A DNA stretch of 14,023 nucleotides, taken from positions 1-14,023 of the forward strand of contig JAQGOE010000178.1 of assembly GCA_028293725.1 (NCBI GenBank). The letters run 5' to 3'. Of this stretch, positions 1 to 7,309 are shown one piece after another. The notes below the pieces were generated by a model. The model ran no database searches. It saw only the letters and a list, made by a program, of their open reading frames with translations, and was not told where the DNA came from. The stretch is from Gammaproteobacteria bacterium. Lineage in GTDB: Bacteria > Pseudomonadota > Gammaproteobacteria > Steroidobacterales > Steroidobacteraceae. Both the position numbers and the translations under genes were made by a program. Every line of letters starts with the position of its first letter. The stretch's first letter is position 1.

Positions 1-1116
1 CCGGGTCCTAACAATGCGATCACCGACGTGGCGGGCGTGGAAGTTGGCCAAATCACCCACGTGAGCGGCGAGGGGCCGCTGAAAGTTGGGACGGGGCCGA
101 TTCGGACCGGCGTTACCGTGGTGCTGCCTCGCGGGCGGGCGAGCGCGGCTTCTGTCTACGGCGGCTTCTTCGATCTGAACGGTAACGGCGAGCTCACGGG
201 ACAGTCTTACCTGCAGGATTTCGGCGTGGTCATCGGCCCTATCGGTATTTCCAACACGAACGCTATTGGCCAGGTCTACGCCGGCATCCAGCAGTGGACG
301 CAACACGAGTTCGGGGTTGCGGCAACACCCGTGGTGGCTGAGACCTGGGATGGCCGACTCAACGACCTGGACGGATTCCATGTCCAGCCCGCAGATGCGG
401 CTGCTGCGATCGAGGCCGCGCGGACAGGACCGGTAGCCGAAGGTAATGTTGGCGGTGGGACCGGAATGGTCTGTTTCGGCTTCAAGGGTGGAATGGGCAC
501 CGCTTCACGTAAGGTCTCGATCGCTGGTACAGACTACATGGTAGGCGTCCTCGTTCAATGCAACACGGGTGACCGTCAGACACTGCGCATTGCCGGCGCA
601 CCGGTGGGGTCCGAGCTATCGAATACCTGGCTTCCCTGTTATGACGCCGTGCTGTCCTCGCCGGACAAACTGCCGAAATGCACGGGCAACGCAGCCTCGG
701 CGGGGCACACTCCACCGGATGTGGGATCGATCATCATCGTCGTGGGAACGGACGCGCCCTTGATGCCGGTGCAACTCAATCGGGTCGCGCGACGAGCCGC
801 GCTGGGAATGGGGCGGCTCGGCTCCTACTCGGGTAATGGGTCGGGTGACCTGATCGTCTCTTTCACGACGGCCAGTGCTGCCGCGAACGATCCGGATCAG
901 ACCCATCCATCGGCGCTCACCCCACTCGCCAACGAAGCACTCGATCCACTGTTCAAAGCCGTCGTCGAAGCCACCGAGGAGTCGGTAGTCAACGCACTGG
1001 TGGCCGCACAGACCATGACGGGGGCCGATGGTTACCGCTTCTACAGTCTCCCGCATGCACAGTTGCGGGCAATACTGAAGCATTACGGACGGCTCGAGGG
1101 AGGGCGCGCACCATGA
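1..1116 (+). CDS. P1/DmpA-family (S58) aminopeptidase, 5' partial
   Basis: The open frame runs in from base 1, and the residues before the GTG at 28 (PGPNNAITDV) match the usual start of the DmpA/BapA family. The gene is therefore cut by the window edge and GTG-28 is not its start. 371 codons are visible, near full family length (about 360-375). Members are N-terminal-nucleophile hydrolases that split themselves before a Ser or Thr and release N-terminal D-, L- or beta-amino acids from amides and peptides. The conserved GNVGGGTGM block lies at 445-471. The self-cleavage site is Gly-Ser at 724-729, followed by IIIVVGTDAPLMP. A Ser and an Asp lie 38 and 40 residues later (in NGSGD), where BapA, from memory, has catalytic-network Ser and Glu. 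Whether a signal peptide exists cannot be seen. The stop overlaps the next ATG (ATGA), implying translational coupling. Family assignment is firm; substrate is unknown. Relatives include beta-peptidases and the nylon-oligomer hydrolase NylC. Confidence 0.93.
   Translation, partial: PGPNNAITDVAGVEVGQITHVSGEGPLKVGTGPIRTGVTVVLPRGRASAASVYGGFFDLNGNGELTGQSYLQDFGVVIGPIGISNTNAIGQVYAGIQQWTQHEFGVAATPVVAETWDGRLNDLDGFHVQPADAAAAIEAARTGPVAEGNVGGGTGMVCFGFKGGMGTASRKVSIAGTDYMVGVLVQCNTGDRQTLRIAGAPVGSELSNTWLPCYDAVLSSPDKLPKCTGNAASAGHTPPDVGSIIIVVGTDAPLMPVQLNRVARRAALGMGRLGSYSGNGSGDLIVSFTTASAAANDPDQTHPSALTPLANEALDPLFKAVVEATEESVVNALVAAQTMTGADGYRFYSLPHAQLRAILKHYGRLEGGRAP
1096..1103 (+). promoter_or_regulatory. Ribosome binding site for the aldehyde dehydrogenase
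   Basis: GAGGGAGG lies 9 bases before the ATG at 1113, inside the end of the peptidase gene. It supports the long 524-residue start over the internal ATG at 1146. Confidence 0.6.
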
Positions 1117-2687
1117 CTTCGGGTTTCAAGCTGACTTACTCGACCATGTTCTCGCCGCCGCCCGAGTTGCATACACGCTTCGACGACGCGATGGCGCGAG
1201 CGTTGCAAACACTCGGTCGCCGACATGCGTTGTATATCGCCGGAGGCGATCGGTCCGGGTCGCATCCTGTGCCGAGTCGCAGTCCGGCAGACCAGGATCT
1301 GATCCTGGGTGAGTTCGCAGTGGCGACGCCCCAACATGCGAACGAGGCCATGCAAGCCGCGCACCGCTCCTGGCAGGAATGGAAACAGACCCCGCCCTCC
1401 AAACGTGCCGAATTGCTACGAAGAGTCGCCCAACTCATCGAGGAGCGCGTCTTCGACATCGCGGCCGCCTTGACCCTGGAGGTCGGGAAGAATCGCATGG
1501 AGGCTCTCGGCGAGACGCAGGAGACGGCCGACTTTTTCAACGGATATGCCGATGAGTTCGAGCGCAACCAGTCCTTTGATCGTCCGTTGCCGGACGATCC
1601 CCTGACGGGCTATGTCTCGCATAACCGCAGTGTAATGAAGCCCTACGGGCCCTGGGTTGTGATCAATCCTTTCAACTTCCCCTTTGCACTGGCGGGCGGG
1701 CCGGTGGCCGCCGCACTCATAACGGGTAACACGGTCGTGCTGAAGGGAGCGCCGACAACTCCCTGGGCCGGTCGTCTGCTGGCCGATTGCATCCGTGATG
1801 CGGGCCTGCCGCCCGGCGTTTTCAACTATCTCAGCGGTACTGACGATCGGGTTGGTCCGGCGCTGACGGGTCATCCGCTGACGGCCGGCGTGACGTTCAC
1901 CGGCTCTCACAACGTCGGGATGCAGATTGCCCGCGGACTGCAGACCGGCCCCTATCCGCGACCCTATATCGCGGAAATGGGAGGTAAGAACTCCTGCATC
2001 GTGACGGTCTCCGCCGACCTCGATCGTGCGGCCACCGGCATCGTCCGTTCCGCTTTCGGCATGGGCGGACAGAAATGCTCCGCATTGTCCCGGTTGTATG
2101 TGCGCCGCGAGGTTGCCGACCCCTTGTTGGAGCGCCTGCTGCGTCAGACGAGTGCCTTGGGGGTTGGAAATCCTGCTCTACAGAAAAACTGGCTCGGGCC
2201 GGTGGCGACCCTGGCGGGTTACCAGAACTACGCCCGCTATGCGGATCAGCTTTGCACCGCAGGCGCGCGTCCACTCCTTGCCGGCGAGCAGTTGCGAGAC
2301 GCAGACTTGGCGCGAGGATTCTACGTGCGGCCCATTGTCGTCGAAGCGCCTCCGGATCATCCTCTGTGGGAGAAGGAGATGTTTCTCCCGATCCTCATGG
2401 TCCAGCGCGTATCCTCCAATGAAGAGGCGATGCAGCTTGCAAACCGCTCGTCATTGGGGCTCACCGCCGGCTTTTACGGCGCGAGCGACGAAGTGGGTTG
2501 GTTTCACGAGCACATCGAAGCCGGCGTGACGTATGCCAACCGTCCACAGGGCGCGACTACTGGAGCGTGGCCGGGGTATCAGCCGTTCGCCGGTTGGAAG
2601 GGCTCGGGTAACACCGGCAAGGCCATCGCGTCTTTCTACTATCTGCCGCAATATATGCGGGAACAGTCTCAAACCGTAGTGGAGTAG
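1113..2687 (+). CDS. NAD(P)-dependent aldehyde dehydrogenase, P5C-dehydrogenase-like
   Basis: A full-length aldehyde dehydrogenase of 524 residues, expected to oxidise an aldehyde or semialdehyde to the acid in the cytoplasm. Visible catalytic elements are the oxyanion Asn188 in NPFNFP, Gly264-Gly269 of the cofactor loop (FTGSHNVG), the general base Glu288 (AEMGGKN) and the nucleophile Cys322 (GGQKCSALSR). The GQKCSA and NRPQGATTGA stretches and the N-terminal TYSTMF block resemble L-glutamate-gamma-semialdehyde (1-pyrroline-5-carboxylate) dehydrogenases rather than succinate- or malonate-semialdehyde enzymes. The cofactor-binding Lys211 is followed by Gly-Ala-Pro instead of the usual Pro-Ala-Glu, so NAD versus NADP preference is uncertain. 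It sits between the hydrolase and the CoA-transferase, overlapping the first by 4 bases and separated from the second by 4. A semialdehyde made by the downstream aminotransferase is the likely substrate. Family is firm; substrate is inferred. Confidence 0.93.
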   Translation: MTSGFKLTYSTMFSPPPELHTRFDDAMARALQTLGRRHALYIAGGDRSGSHPVPSRSPADQDLILGEFAVATPQHANEAMQAAHRSWQEWKQTPPSKRAELLRRVAQLIEERVFDIAAALTLEVGKNRMEALGETQETADFFNGYADEFERNQSFDRPLPDDPLTGYVSHNRSVMKPYGPWVVINPFNFPFALAGGPVAAALITGNTVVLKGAPTTPWAGRLLADCIRDAGLPPGVFNYLSGTDDRVGPALTGHPLTAGVTFTGSHNVGMQIARGLQTGPYPRPYIAEMGGKNSCIVTVSADLDRAATGIVRSAFGMGGQKCSALSRLYVRREVADPLLERLLRQTSALGVGNPALQKNWLGPVATLAGYQNYARYADQLCTAGARPLLAGEQLRDADLARGFYVRPIVVEAPPDHPLWEKEMFLPILMVQRVSSNEEAMQLANRSSLGLTAGFYGASDEVGWFHEHIEAGVTYANRPQGATTGAWPGYQPFAGWKGSGNTGKAIASFYYLPQYMREQSQTVVE

Positions 2688-2691
2688 GGCT

Positions 2692-3540
2692 ATGGAACTC
2701 CTGCCCCTGGCCGATGCAATCGGGCGTCACGTCCATGACGGGCAGAGTATTGCCCTGGAGGGATTCACACATCTCATCCCGCATGCCGCCGGGCACGAGA
2801 TCATCCGACAACAGCGGCGCAACCTCCATCTCATCCGCATGACGCCGGACCTGGTCTATGACCAGATGATCGGGATGGGATGCGCGAGCCGACTGACTTT
2901 CTCCTGGGGTGGAAATCCTGGTGTCGGGTCGTTGCATCGGCTGAGGGAGGCGATCACGACGGACTGGCCCGCGCCGCTGGCCATCGTCGAGCATTCACAC
3001 GGAGAAATGGCCGTCGCCTATCAGGCCGGTGCAAGCGGCCTGCCGTGTGGGCTGATGCGCCGTTACGCCGACACCGGTCTCGCCAGCGTACCTGGCGCAC
3101 CGTTGCGCTCTCTCGAGTGTCCGTTTACGGGTGTTGCATTGGCCGCGGTGCCCGCTATCAACCCCGACGTTACAATACTTCATGCGCAGCAGGTCGATGC
3201 AAATGGAAACGTCCTGATCCGCGGCATTCTTGGCGCCGCCAAGGAAGCCGCGATGGCCGCTGACCGTTTGTTGATTACGGTCGAGGAGCAGGTCGAGCGC
3301 TTCGATGCGGACATGAATGCGGTCGTGTTGCCCGCAGCGACGATCGCGACCGTGAGTATTGTCCCGGGTGGTGCCTATCCCTCTTACGCGCAGGGCTACT
3401 ATCCACGCGATAATCGCTTTTATATTGCCTGGGATGACATCTCGCGGGATCGTCAGGCATTTACTGCATGGATGGAGAGACATGTTCTGGGTGTTCGTGA
3501 TCACGAAGAGCACCTGCGCGTGCTGGGAGTGGCCGCATGA
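2692..3540 (+). CDS. CoA-transferase subunit A (glutaconate CoA-transferase/IpdA family)
   Basis: 282 residues of the family I CoA-transferase alpha subunit (COG1788), GctA/IpdA branch. With the next gene it should form a heteromeric enzyme that moves CoA from an acyl-CoA donor to a free carboxylic acid. Recognisable pieces are the N-terminal DGQSIALEGF (residues 16-25), the central Glu100 followed by an AVAYQAGASGLPC block (107-119), INPDVTILHAQQVDANGN (156-173) and the C-terminal GYYPRDNRFYIAWDDISRD (235-253), which is typical of this branch. The start is fixed by GGAG at 2681-2684, seven bases ahead of the ATG and only 4 bases after the preceding stop. Its stop overlaps the start of subunit B. 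Related proteins include glutaconate CoA-transferase, 3-oxoacid CoA-transferases and the IpdAB ring hydrolases, so the exact acid, and even transferase versus hydrolase, cannot be settled from sequence. The dehydrogenase upstream suggests it activates that enzyme's product. Confidence 0.9.
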   Translation: MELLPLADAIGRHVHDGQSIALEGFTHLIPHAAGHEIIRQQRRNLHLIRMTPDLVYDQMIGMGCASRLTFSWGGNPGVGSLHRLREAITTDWPAPLAIVEHSHGEMAVAYQAGASGLPCGLMRRYADTGLASVPGAPLRSLECPFTGVALAAVPAINPDVTILHAQQVDANGNVLIRGILGAAKEAAMAADRLLITVEEQVERFDADMNAVVLPAATIATVSIVPGGAYPSYAQGYYPRDNRFYIAWDDISRDRQAFTAWMERHVLGVRDHEEHLRVLGVAA

Positions 3541-4376
3541 ATTCGACGGGCGCATCTGACTACACCGCTGAAGAGATGATGACGGTGACCGCGGCCCGGC
3601 AGCTCCGCAACGGCGCGGTGTGTTTCGTTGGTATAGGGCTTCCCAGCGCAGCTTGTAATCTCGCGCGCATGACTCATGCGCCGGACCTCGTGCTCATTTA
3701 CGAGTCGGGCACCGTCGGGACGCGACCGCGCGTACTGCCACTGTCGATTGGTGACAGCGAGCTGGCGGAAACCGCCGCCGCCGTCATCCCATTGCCCGAG
3801 ATTTTCACTCACTACTTGCAACGGGGTCGTGTCGACGTGGGTTTTCTCGGTGCGGCGCAAATCGACCGCTACGGAAACCTCAACAGCACCGTGATCGGGG
3901 ACTATTCCCGTCCCACCGTGAGGTTGCCGGGTGCCGGAGGCGCACCGGAAATCGCGACTCACGCGCGCGAGGTGCTGATCATCATCAAACAGTCGCCGCG
4001 CACTTTCGTGCCCCGTTTGGATTTCCGTACGTCCTGCGGATTCCTGGAGGGAAATGGGACGCGCCGCGCTGCCAAGTGCCCCGGCCGAGGGCCGCAAGCG
4101 GTGATAACGGATCTTGGAGTGTTACGCCCCGATCCGCACACCGACGAGCTGCAATTGACGGCGCTTTACCCGGGTGTGACAGTGGAGGCGGCGCAGAAGG
4201 CGACAGGTTGGCCACTGCGGGTCGCGGACGAGCTCGAGGTGTTGGCGGCACCTGATCCAGTGGATCTGGCGAGTCTGCGGGATCTACACGCGCGCACCCG
4301 GGCCGCCCACGAGAGTCCGGTACGAATCGTTTTGCCGACTGCGAACCGTGGCGGTCGCGCGGCATCGAGGAGCTGA
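3537..4376 (+). CDS. CoA-transferase subunit B (glutaconate CoA-transferase/IpdB family)
   Basis: 279 residues of the beta subunit (COG2057), partner of the preceding gene. The GIGLPSAACNLA segment (33-44) is followed by LVLIYESGTVG (51-61). Glu56 (codon 3702-3704) occupies the place of the Glu that forms the enzyme-CoA thioester in glutaconate CoA-transferase. Further family marks are VDVGFLGAAQIDRYGNLNST near residues 99-118, VRLPGAGGAPEI and a C-terminal AVITDLGVLRPDP. Start choice: ATG 3537 overlaps the previous stop as ATGA and has GGGAG seven bases upstream. ATG 3576 is an unlikely alternative. The C-terminal tail after about residue 258 is Arg-, Gly- and Ser-rich and looks like a non-conserved extension. 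The intact Glu favours true CoA-transfer over a hydrolase role. Family is sure; the acid substrate (glutarate, adipate, a beta-keto acid or another) is not. Confidence 0.9.
   Translation: MNSTGASDYTAEEMMTVTAARQLRNGAVCFVGIGLPSAACNLARMTHAPDLVLIYESGTVGTRPRVLPLSIGDSELAETAAAVIPLPEIFTHYLQRGRVDVGFLGAAQIDRYGNLNSTVIGDYSRPTVRLPGAGGAPEIATHAREVLIIIKQSPRTFVPRLDFRTSCGFLEGNGTRRAAKCPGRGPQAVITDLGVLRPDPHTDELQLTALYPGVTVEAAQKATGWPLRVADELEVLAAPDPVDLASLRDLHARTRAAHESPVRIVLPTANRGGRAASRS
4367..4372 (+). promoter_or_regulatory. Ribosome binding site deciding the aminotransferase start
   Basis: GAGGAG lies 5 bases before ATG 4378, within the end of the CoA-transferase B gene. It picks ATG 4378 over the in-frame GTG at 4348, which would add ten residues inside the previous gene and has no such site. 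Confidence 0.7.
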
Positions 4377-4377
4377 T

Positions 4378-5703
4378 ATGCGTTTGCCCCATGTCCGTAT
4401 GCCACTGCCGGGTCCGAAGGCGCAGGCGTTGATCGAACGCGACCGTCTCGTCAGCACCCCCTCGTATCCGCGTGACTATCCCTTTGTGATGGCGAAAGGT
4501 CGTGGAGCGGAAGTTTGGGATGTCGACGGCAATCGTTTCCTCGACTTCGCGTCCGGGATTGCGGTCTGTAGTACCGGTCACGCCCATCCGAAGGTTGTCC
4601 AGGCCATCAAGGATGCGACGGACGATTTTCTGCATATCTCGAGCGATTACTGGCACGAGCGCATGACGAGGCTCGGCGAGCGAATCAACTCACTCGCGCC
4701 GATGCGCGAGCCGGTGCAGGTACTCGTGTGTCAGAGTGGCACCGAGTCCGTCGAGGGCGCACTGAAACTCGCTCGCTACGTCACCGGGCGGCCGCGATTC
4801 ATAGGCTTCCTCGGCGGCTTCCACGGACGCTCCATGGGCTCGCTGTCGTTCACGGCCAGCAAATACACACAGCAGGCCGGCTTTTTTCCAACCATGCCCG
4901 GCGTCACGCATGTGCCTTATCCCAATACCTTCCGGCCGTTGTTCGCGGGGCCGGATCAGGGCCGGGCAGTGCTCGATTACATCGAGACGATGCTCTTCCA
5001 GTGCAACGTGCCGCCGACCGAGGTCGCCGCGATACTGGTCGAGCCTATCCAGGGTGAGGGGGGTTACCTCGTACCCCCGGATGGCTTTCTGCAGGGGTTG
5101 CGCGATCTGTGCGACCGGCACGGCATTCTGCTGATTTTCGATGAGGTGCAGAGCGGCATCGGACGCACCGGGCGCATGTTCGCGAGTCAGCACTGGGGCG
5201 TGTCGCCAGACATCATGACTCTGGCCAAGGGATTGGGGTCGGGGTTGCCCATCGGTCTGACCGTGGCCTGCCGCCGCCACATGGAGAAGTGGAAGCGGGG
5301 CGCTCACGGCAACACTTATGGAGGCAATCCGATCACCTGCGCCGCGGCGCTCGCCACCCTGGACCTCGTCGAACACGAGTACACTGCCAATGCCGCCACC
5401 GTTGGAGAGTATTTCATGGGTCGACTGCGTGAGCTTCAGAACCGCTTTGGTTGCATCGGTGATGTGCGCGGTAAAGGGCTCATGATCGGCATGGAACTCG
5501 TGGAGGACCGCGTGAGCCGCAAACCCGCCAGGGAGTTGGCTGACAAGGTGCTCACACGGGCATTCCACAATGGGCTGCTGCTGCTTTCCTGTGGCGTCAG
5601 TACGGTGCGTTTCATTCCGCCGCTCATGATCAACAAAGCGCATGTCGACGAGGCCATGGCTCTGTTGGAAAGTGCGCTGACCGAAGCGCTCGCGCCGGGT
5701 TGA
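4378..5703 (+). CDS. Class III PLP-dependent aminotransferase (GABA/ornithine/acetylornithine type)
   Basis: 441 residues from ATG 4378. It is a fold-type I, class III aminotransferase expected to move an omega- (or beta-) amino group to 2-oxoglutarate in the cytoplasm. PLP-site residues are clear: the SGTESVEGALK loop (120-130), FHG (148-150), Asp255 in IFDEVQSG, the Schiff-base Lys284 in LAKGLGSGLPIG, and NTYGGNP near 312-318 for the cofactor phosphate. Glu222 and Glu227 (VEPIQGEGG) together with Arg411 (VRFIPP) match the glutamate gate and carboxylate-binding Arg of GABA aminotransferase, which supports 2-oxoglutarate/glutamate as one partner. FLDFASGIAV and GHAHPKVV also place it near GABA and ornithine aminotransferases. 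The semialdehyde formed would feed the aldehyde dehydrogenase in the same operon. The precise amine donor (GABA, 5-aminovalerate, 6-aminohexanoate, ornithine or a beta-amino acid) cannot be read from the sequence. Confidence 0.93.
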   Translation: MRLPHVRMPLPGPKAQALIERDRLVSTPSYPRDYPFVMAKGRGAEVWDVDGNRFLDFASGIAVCSTGHAHPKVVQAIKDATDDFLHISSDYWHERMTRLGERINSLAPMREPVQVLVCQSGTESVEGALKLARYVTGRPRFIGFLGGFHGRSMGSLSFTASKYTQQAGFFPTMPGVTHVPYPNTFRPLFAGPDQGRAVLDYIETMLFQCNVPPTEVAAILVEPIQGEGGYLVPPDGFLQGLRDLCDRHGILLIFDEVQSGIGRTGRMFASQHWGVSPDIMTLAKGLGSGLPIGLTVACRRHMEKWKRGAHGNTYGGNPITCAAALATLDLVEHEYTANAATVGEYFMGRLRELQNRFGCIGDVRGKGLMIGMELVEDRVSRKPARELADKVLTRAFHNGLLLLSCGVSTVRFIPPLMINKAHVDEAMALLESALTEALAPG

Positions 5704-5715
5704 GCGGCGCGCCGC

Positions 5716-7125
5716 ATGACAGACGCTTCCCGGCCCGAGGCGAATACTTCTACGGCTGACGCGGGCGCTCCTTCGTCCGAAACCAGGGCACTCGGGTTCT
5801 GGACTTGTGCGGCGCTGGTGGTTGGCAACACCATCGGCGTAGGCGTCTTCCTGATGCCCGCGTCCCTGGCGCCTTACGGATTGAATGCGTTGCCCGCGTG
5901 GGGCATCACTACTGTCGGCTGTGTGGTGCTGGCAATGGTGTTCTCGGGTCTCGCGCGAACTTATCCCGCAGACGATGGGCCTTACGCCTACACGCAACGC
6001 GCTTTCGGCAGTGGCACCTCTTTTTATGTGTTGTGGTGTTACTGGGTTTCCACCTGGGTGACCAATGCCACCATCGCCATCGGTGTGGTCGGCTACCTGA
6101 CCATCCTGGTTCCGTCTCTGCAGAGCACCCCCTGGTTGCCGCCGGTGGTGTCGCTGTCGCTCCTGTGGCTGTTCGTGTTGATCAATTGCCTGGGCATCCG
6201 CACGGCGGGCTGGATGCAGATGGTCACGACGGTTTTGAAGCTGCTTCCCCTGGTCGGCATTGTGATCCTGGGAATTTGGCAACTCATCGTGCATCCGTCG
6301 GTCTATGTCGCGCACGTCCCGCCGAATCCGGTCTCGCTGCAGGAAGTGATGGCCGCTTCGACTATCGCTCTGTACGCGATGCTCGGCATCGAGTGCGCCA
6401 TGATCCCGGCCGGAAAGGTTATCGATCCGGCGCGCACCATTCCCCGCGCGACCATAGTGGGCACCGTCGCCACGGCTCTCATCTGCATGTCTGTTTCGAT
6501 CGTCCCGATGCTGTTGATTCCGCAGGCGCAGCTGAGCACCTCCAACGCGCCGTTCGCCGACCTGTTCGGTCAATATCTGGGAGCGCAGTACGGGCCGTGG
6601 TTGGCGCTGTTCATTGTCATTAGCGGCCTGGGCGCGTTGAATGGCTGGACCCTGGTGGTGGGTGAATTGACGCAGGCGTTCGCCCGGCATGGCAACTTTC
6701 CCGCGGCGCTGGGGAAGGTGAATTCCCGGGCGGCTCCGGTGTATGCCTTCCTCCTCACGGGCGTGGCGGCCAGTATCACGCTCTGGTTCAATTACAACGC
6801 GTCGATGACGAAGGTCTTCACTTTCCTCAGCGTCCTAGTGACCGCCGCGAACCTGCCGCTCTACCTGGCGTGCTCTCTTGCGGTCTTGGTGTTATGGAGG
6901 CAGGGCAAGATCATGCGTGTGGGGCTTCGGGAACTCACATGGTTCGCGGCTGCGCTTCTGGCGCTCGTGTATTGCGTCTGGGTATTCGTAGGTATGCACC
7001 GGGAGGATCTGCTCTGGGCCCTTGCGCTGGCCGCGGCCGGCATTCCGTTTCACATCTGGGCCGTGTGGGCGCGCCGCAATACCGCCTCCTCGAATGAGGC
7101 AAATAAAAGTACTGTAACTATTTGA
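5716..7125 (+). CDS. APC-superfamily amino acid/polyamine permease, AdiC-like
   Basis: 469 residues with about twelve hydrophobic segments (near 28-48, 56-78, 103-131, 144-162, 170-192, 212-230, 246-268, 293-315, 341-359, 366-394, 407-427 and 431-451). It is an inner-membrane transporter of the basic amino acid/polyamine antiporter branch. The unwound first helix carries GNTIGVGVFLMP (38-49). Compared from memory with the arginine/agmatine antiporter AdiC, Glu226 in LYAMLGIECA matches AdiC Glu208, Trp311 in NGWTLVVGE matches Trp293, and Tyr109 lies near Tyr93. AdiC Trp202 appears to be Tyr220 here, so the substrate may differ. It is last in the operon, 12 bases after the aminotransferase, with only a weak SD. 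It most likely imports, or exchanges, the amine or amino acid used by the pathway. Exchange against a product is possible but not shown. Confidence 0.9.
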   Translation: MTDASRPEANTSTADAGAPSSETRALGFWTCAALVVGNTIGVGVFLMPASLAPYGLNALPAWGITTVGCVVLAMVFSGLARTYPADDGPYAYTQRAFGSGTSFYVLWCYWVSTWVTNATIAIGVVGYLTILVPSLQSTPWLPPVVSLSLLWLFVLINCLGIRTAGWMQMVTTVLKLLPLVGIVILGIWQLIVHPSVYVAHVPPNPVSLQEVMAASTIALYAMLGIECAMIPAGKVIDPARTIPRATIVGTVATALICMSVSIVPMLLIPQAQLSTSNAPFADLFGQYLGAQYGPWLALFIVISGLGALNGWTLVVGELTQAFARHGNFPAALGKVNSRAAPVYAFLLTGVAASITLWFNYNASMTKVFTFLSVLVTAANLPLYLACSLAVLVLWRQGKIMRVGLRELTWFAAALLALVYCVWVFVGMHREDLLWALALAAAGIPFHIWAVWARRNTASSNEANKSTVTI

Positions 7126-7189
7126 AAAGTGACGCGTTATAGGCCTACGTTCAAGTGTGCGCCGCGGCATAATTCCGGTCTTCCCACAG

Positions 7190-7206
7190 CCCCCTAGTTT
7201 GGGGGG
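7190..7206 (+). repeat. Short inverted repeat, possible weak terminator or operator
   Basis: CCCCC at 7190-7194 and a run of six G at 7201-7206 can pair across the loop TAGTTT. No T-tract follows, so it is not a standard intrinsic terminator. It could still contribute to termination after the permease gene or be a regulatory hairpin. Confidence 0.35.
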
Positions 7207-7236
7207 TTGCCCTCCCACCTCGTTTTTCCGCATAGT
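7207..7236 (+). promoter_or_regulatory. Weak sigma70-like promoter candidate for the mltC-like gene
   Basis: TTGCCC at 7207-7212 and CATAGT at 7231-7236 are separated by 18 bases, each matching four of six consensus positions. It is about 75 bases ahead of the ATG. CATAAA at 7260-7265 is another possible -10. Chance matches of this quality are common. Confidence 0.22.
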
Positions 7237-7309
7237 CTTCCCCCGAAGGGATCTCGCCGCATAAAAGTGCCGTGCATCGGCCCAGCGTAGCGATCTTGAG
7301 GTAGCCCCT

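Larger units (their letters stand above)
7126..7309 (+). other. Intergenic region between the permease and mltC-like genes
   Basis: 184 bases with no convincing gene. It holds an 8-bp palindrome (TAGGCCTA, 7140-7147), a G/C hairpin at 7190-7206, a weak promoter candidate near 7207-7236 and the ribosome binding site of the next gene. It probably separates the catabolic operon from the transglycosylase transcript. Confidence 0.6.

Noticed and set aside
2692..4376. Naming the CoA-transferase pair ipdAB (steroid ring hydrolase)
   Set aside because: The branch looks related, but the catalytic Glu of transferases is present in subunit B and no steroid genes are near, so a gene symbol would be unsupported.
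1113..5703. A simple ornithine-to-glutamate route (ornithine aminotransferase plus P5C dehydrogenase)
   Set aside because: It would explain the aminotransferase and dehydrogenase but leaves the CoA-transferase and S58 hydrolase without a role. Kept only as a minor alternative.
4690..6690. A 666-codon open frame on the minus strand across the aminotransferase and permease genes
   Set aside because: Its protein is Arg/His/Gln-rich low-complexity with no recognisable domain, and it lies antisense to two clearly conserved genes. This is expected from codon bias in GC-rich DNA.
7190..7206. Calling the C/G hairpin an intrinsic terminator of the catabolic operon
   Set aside because: The stem is five pairs and no T-run follows, so the label cannot be supported.
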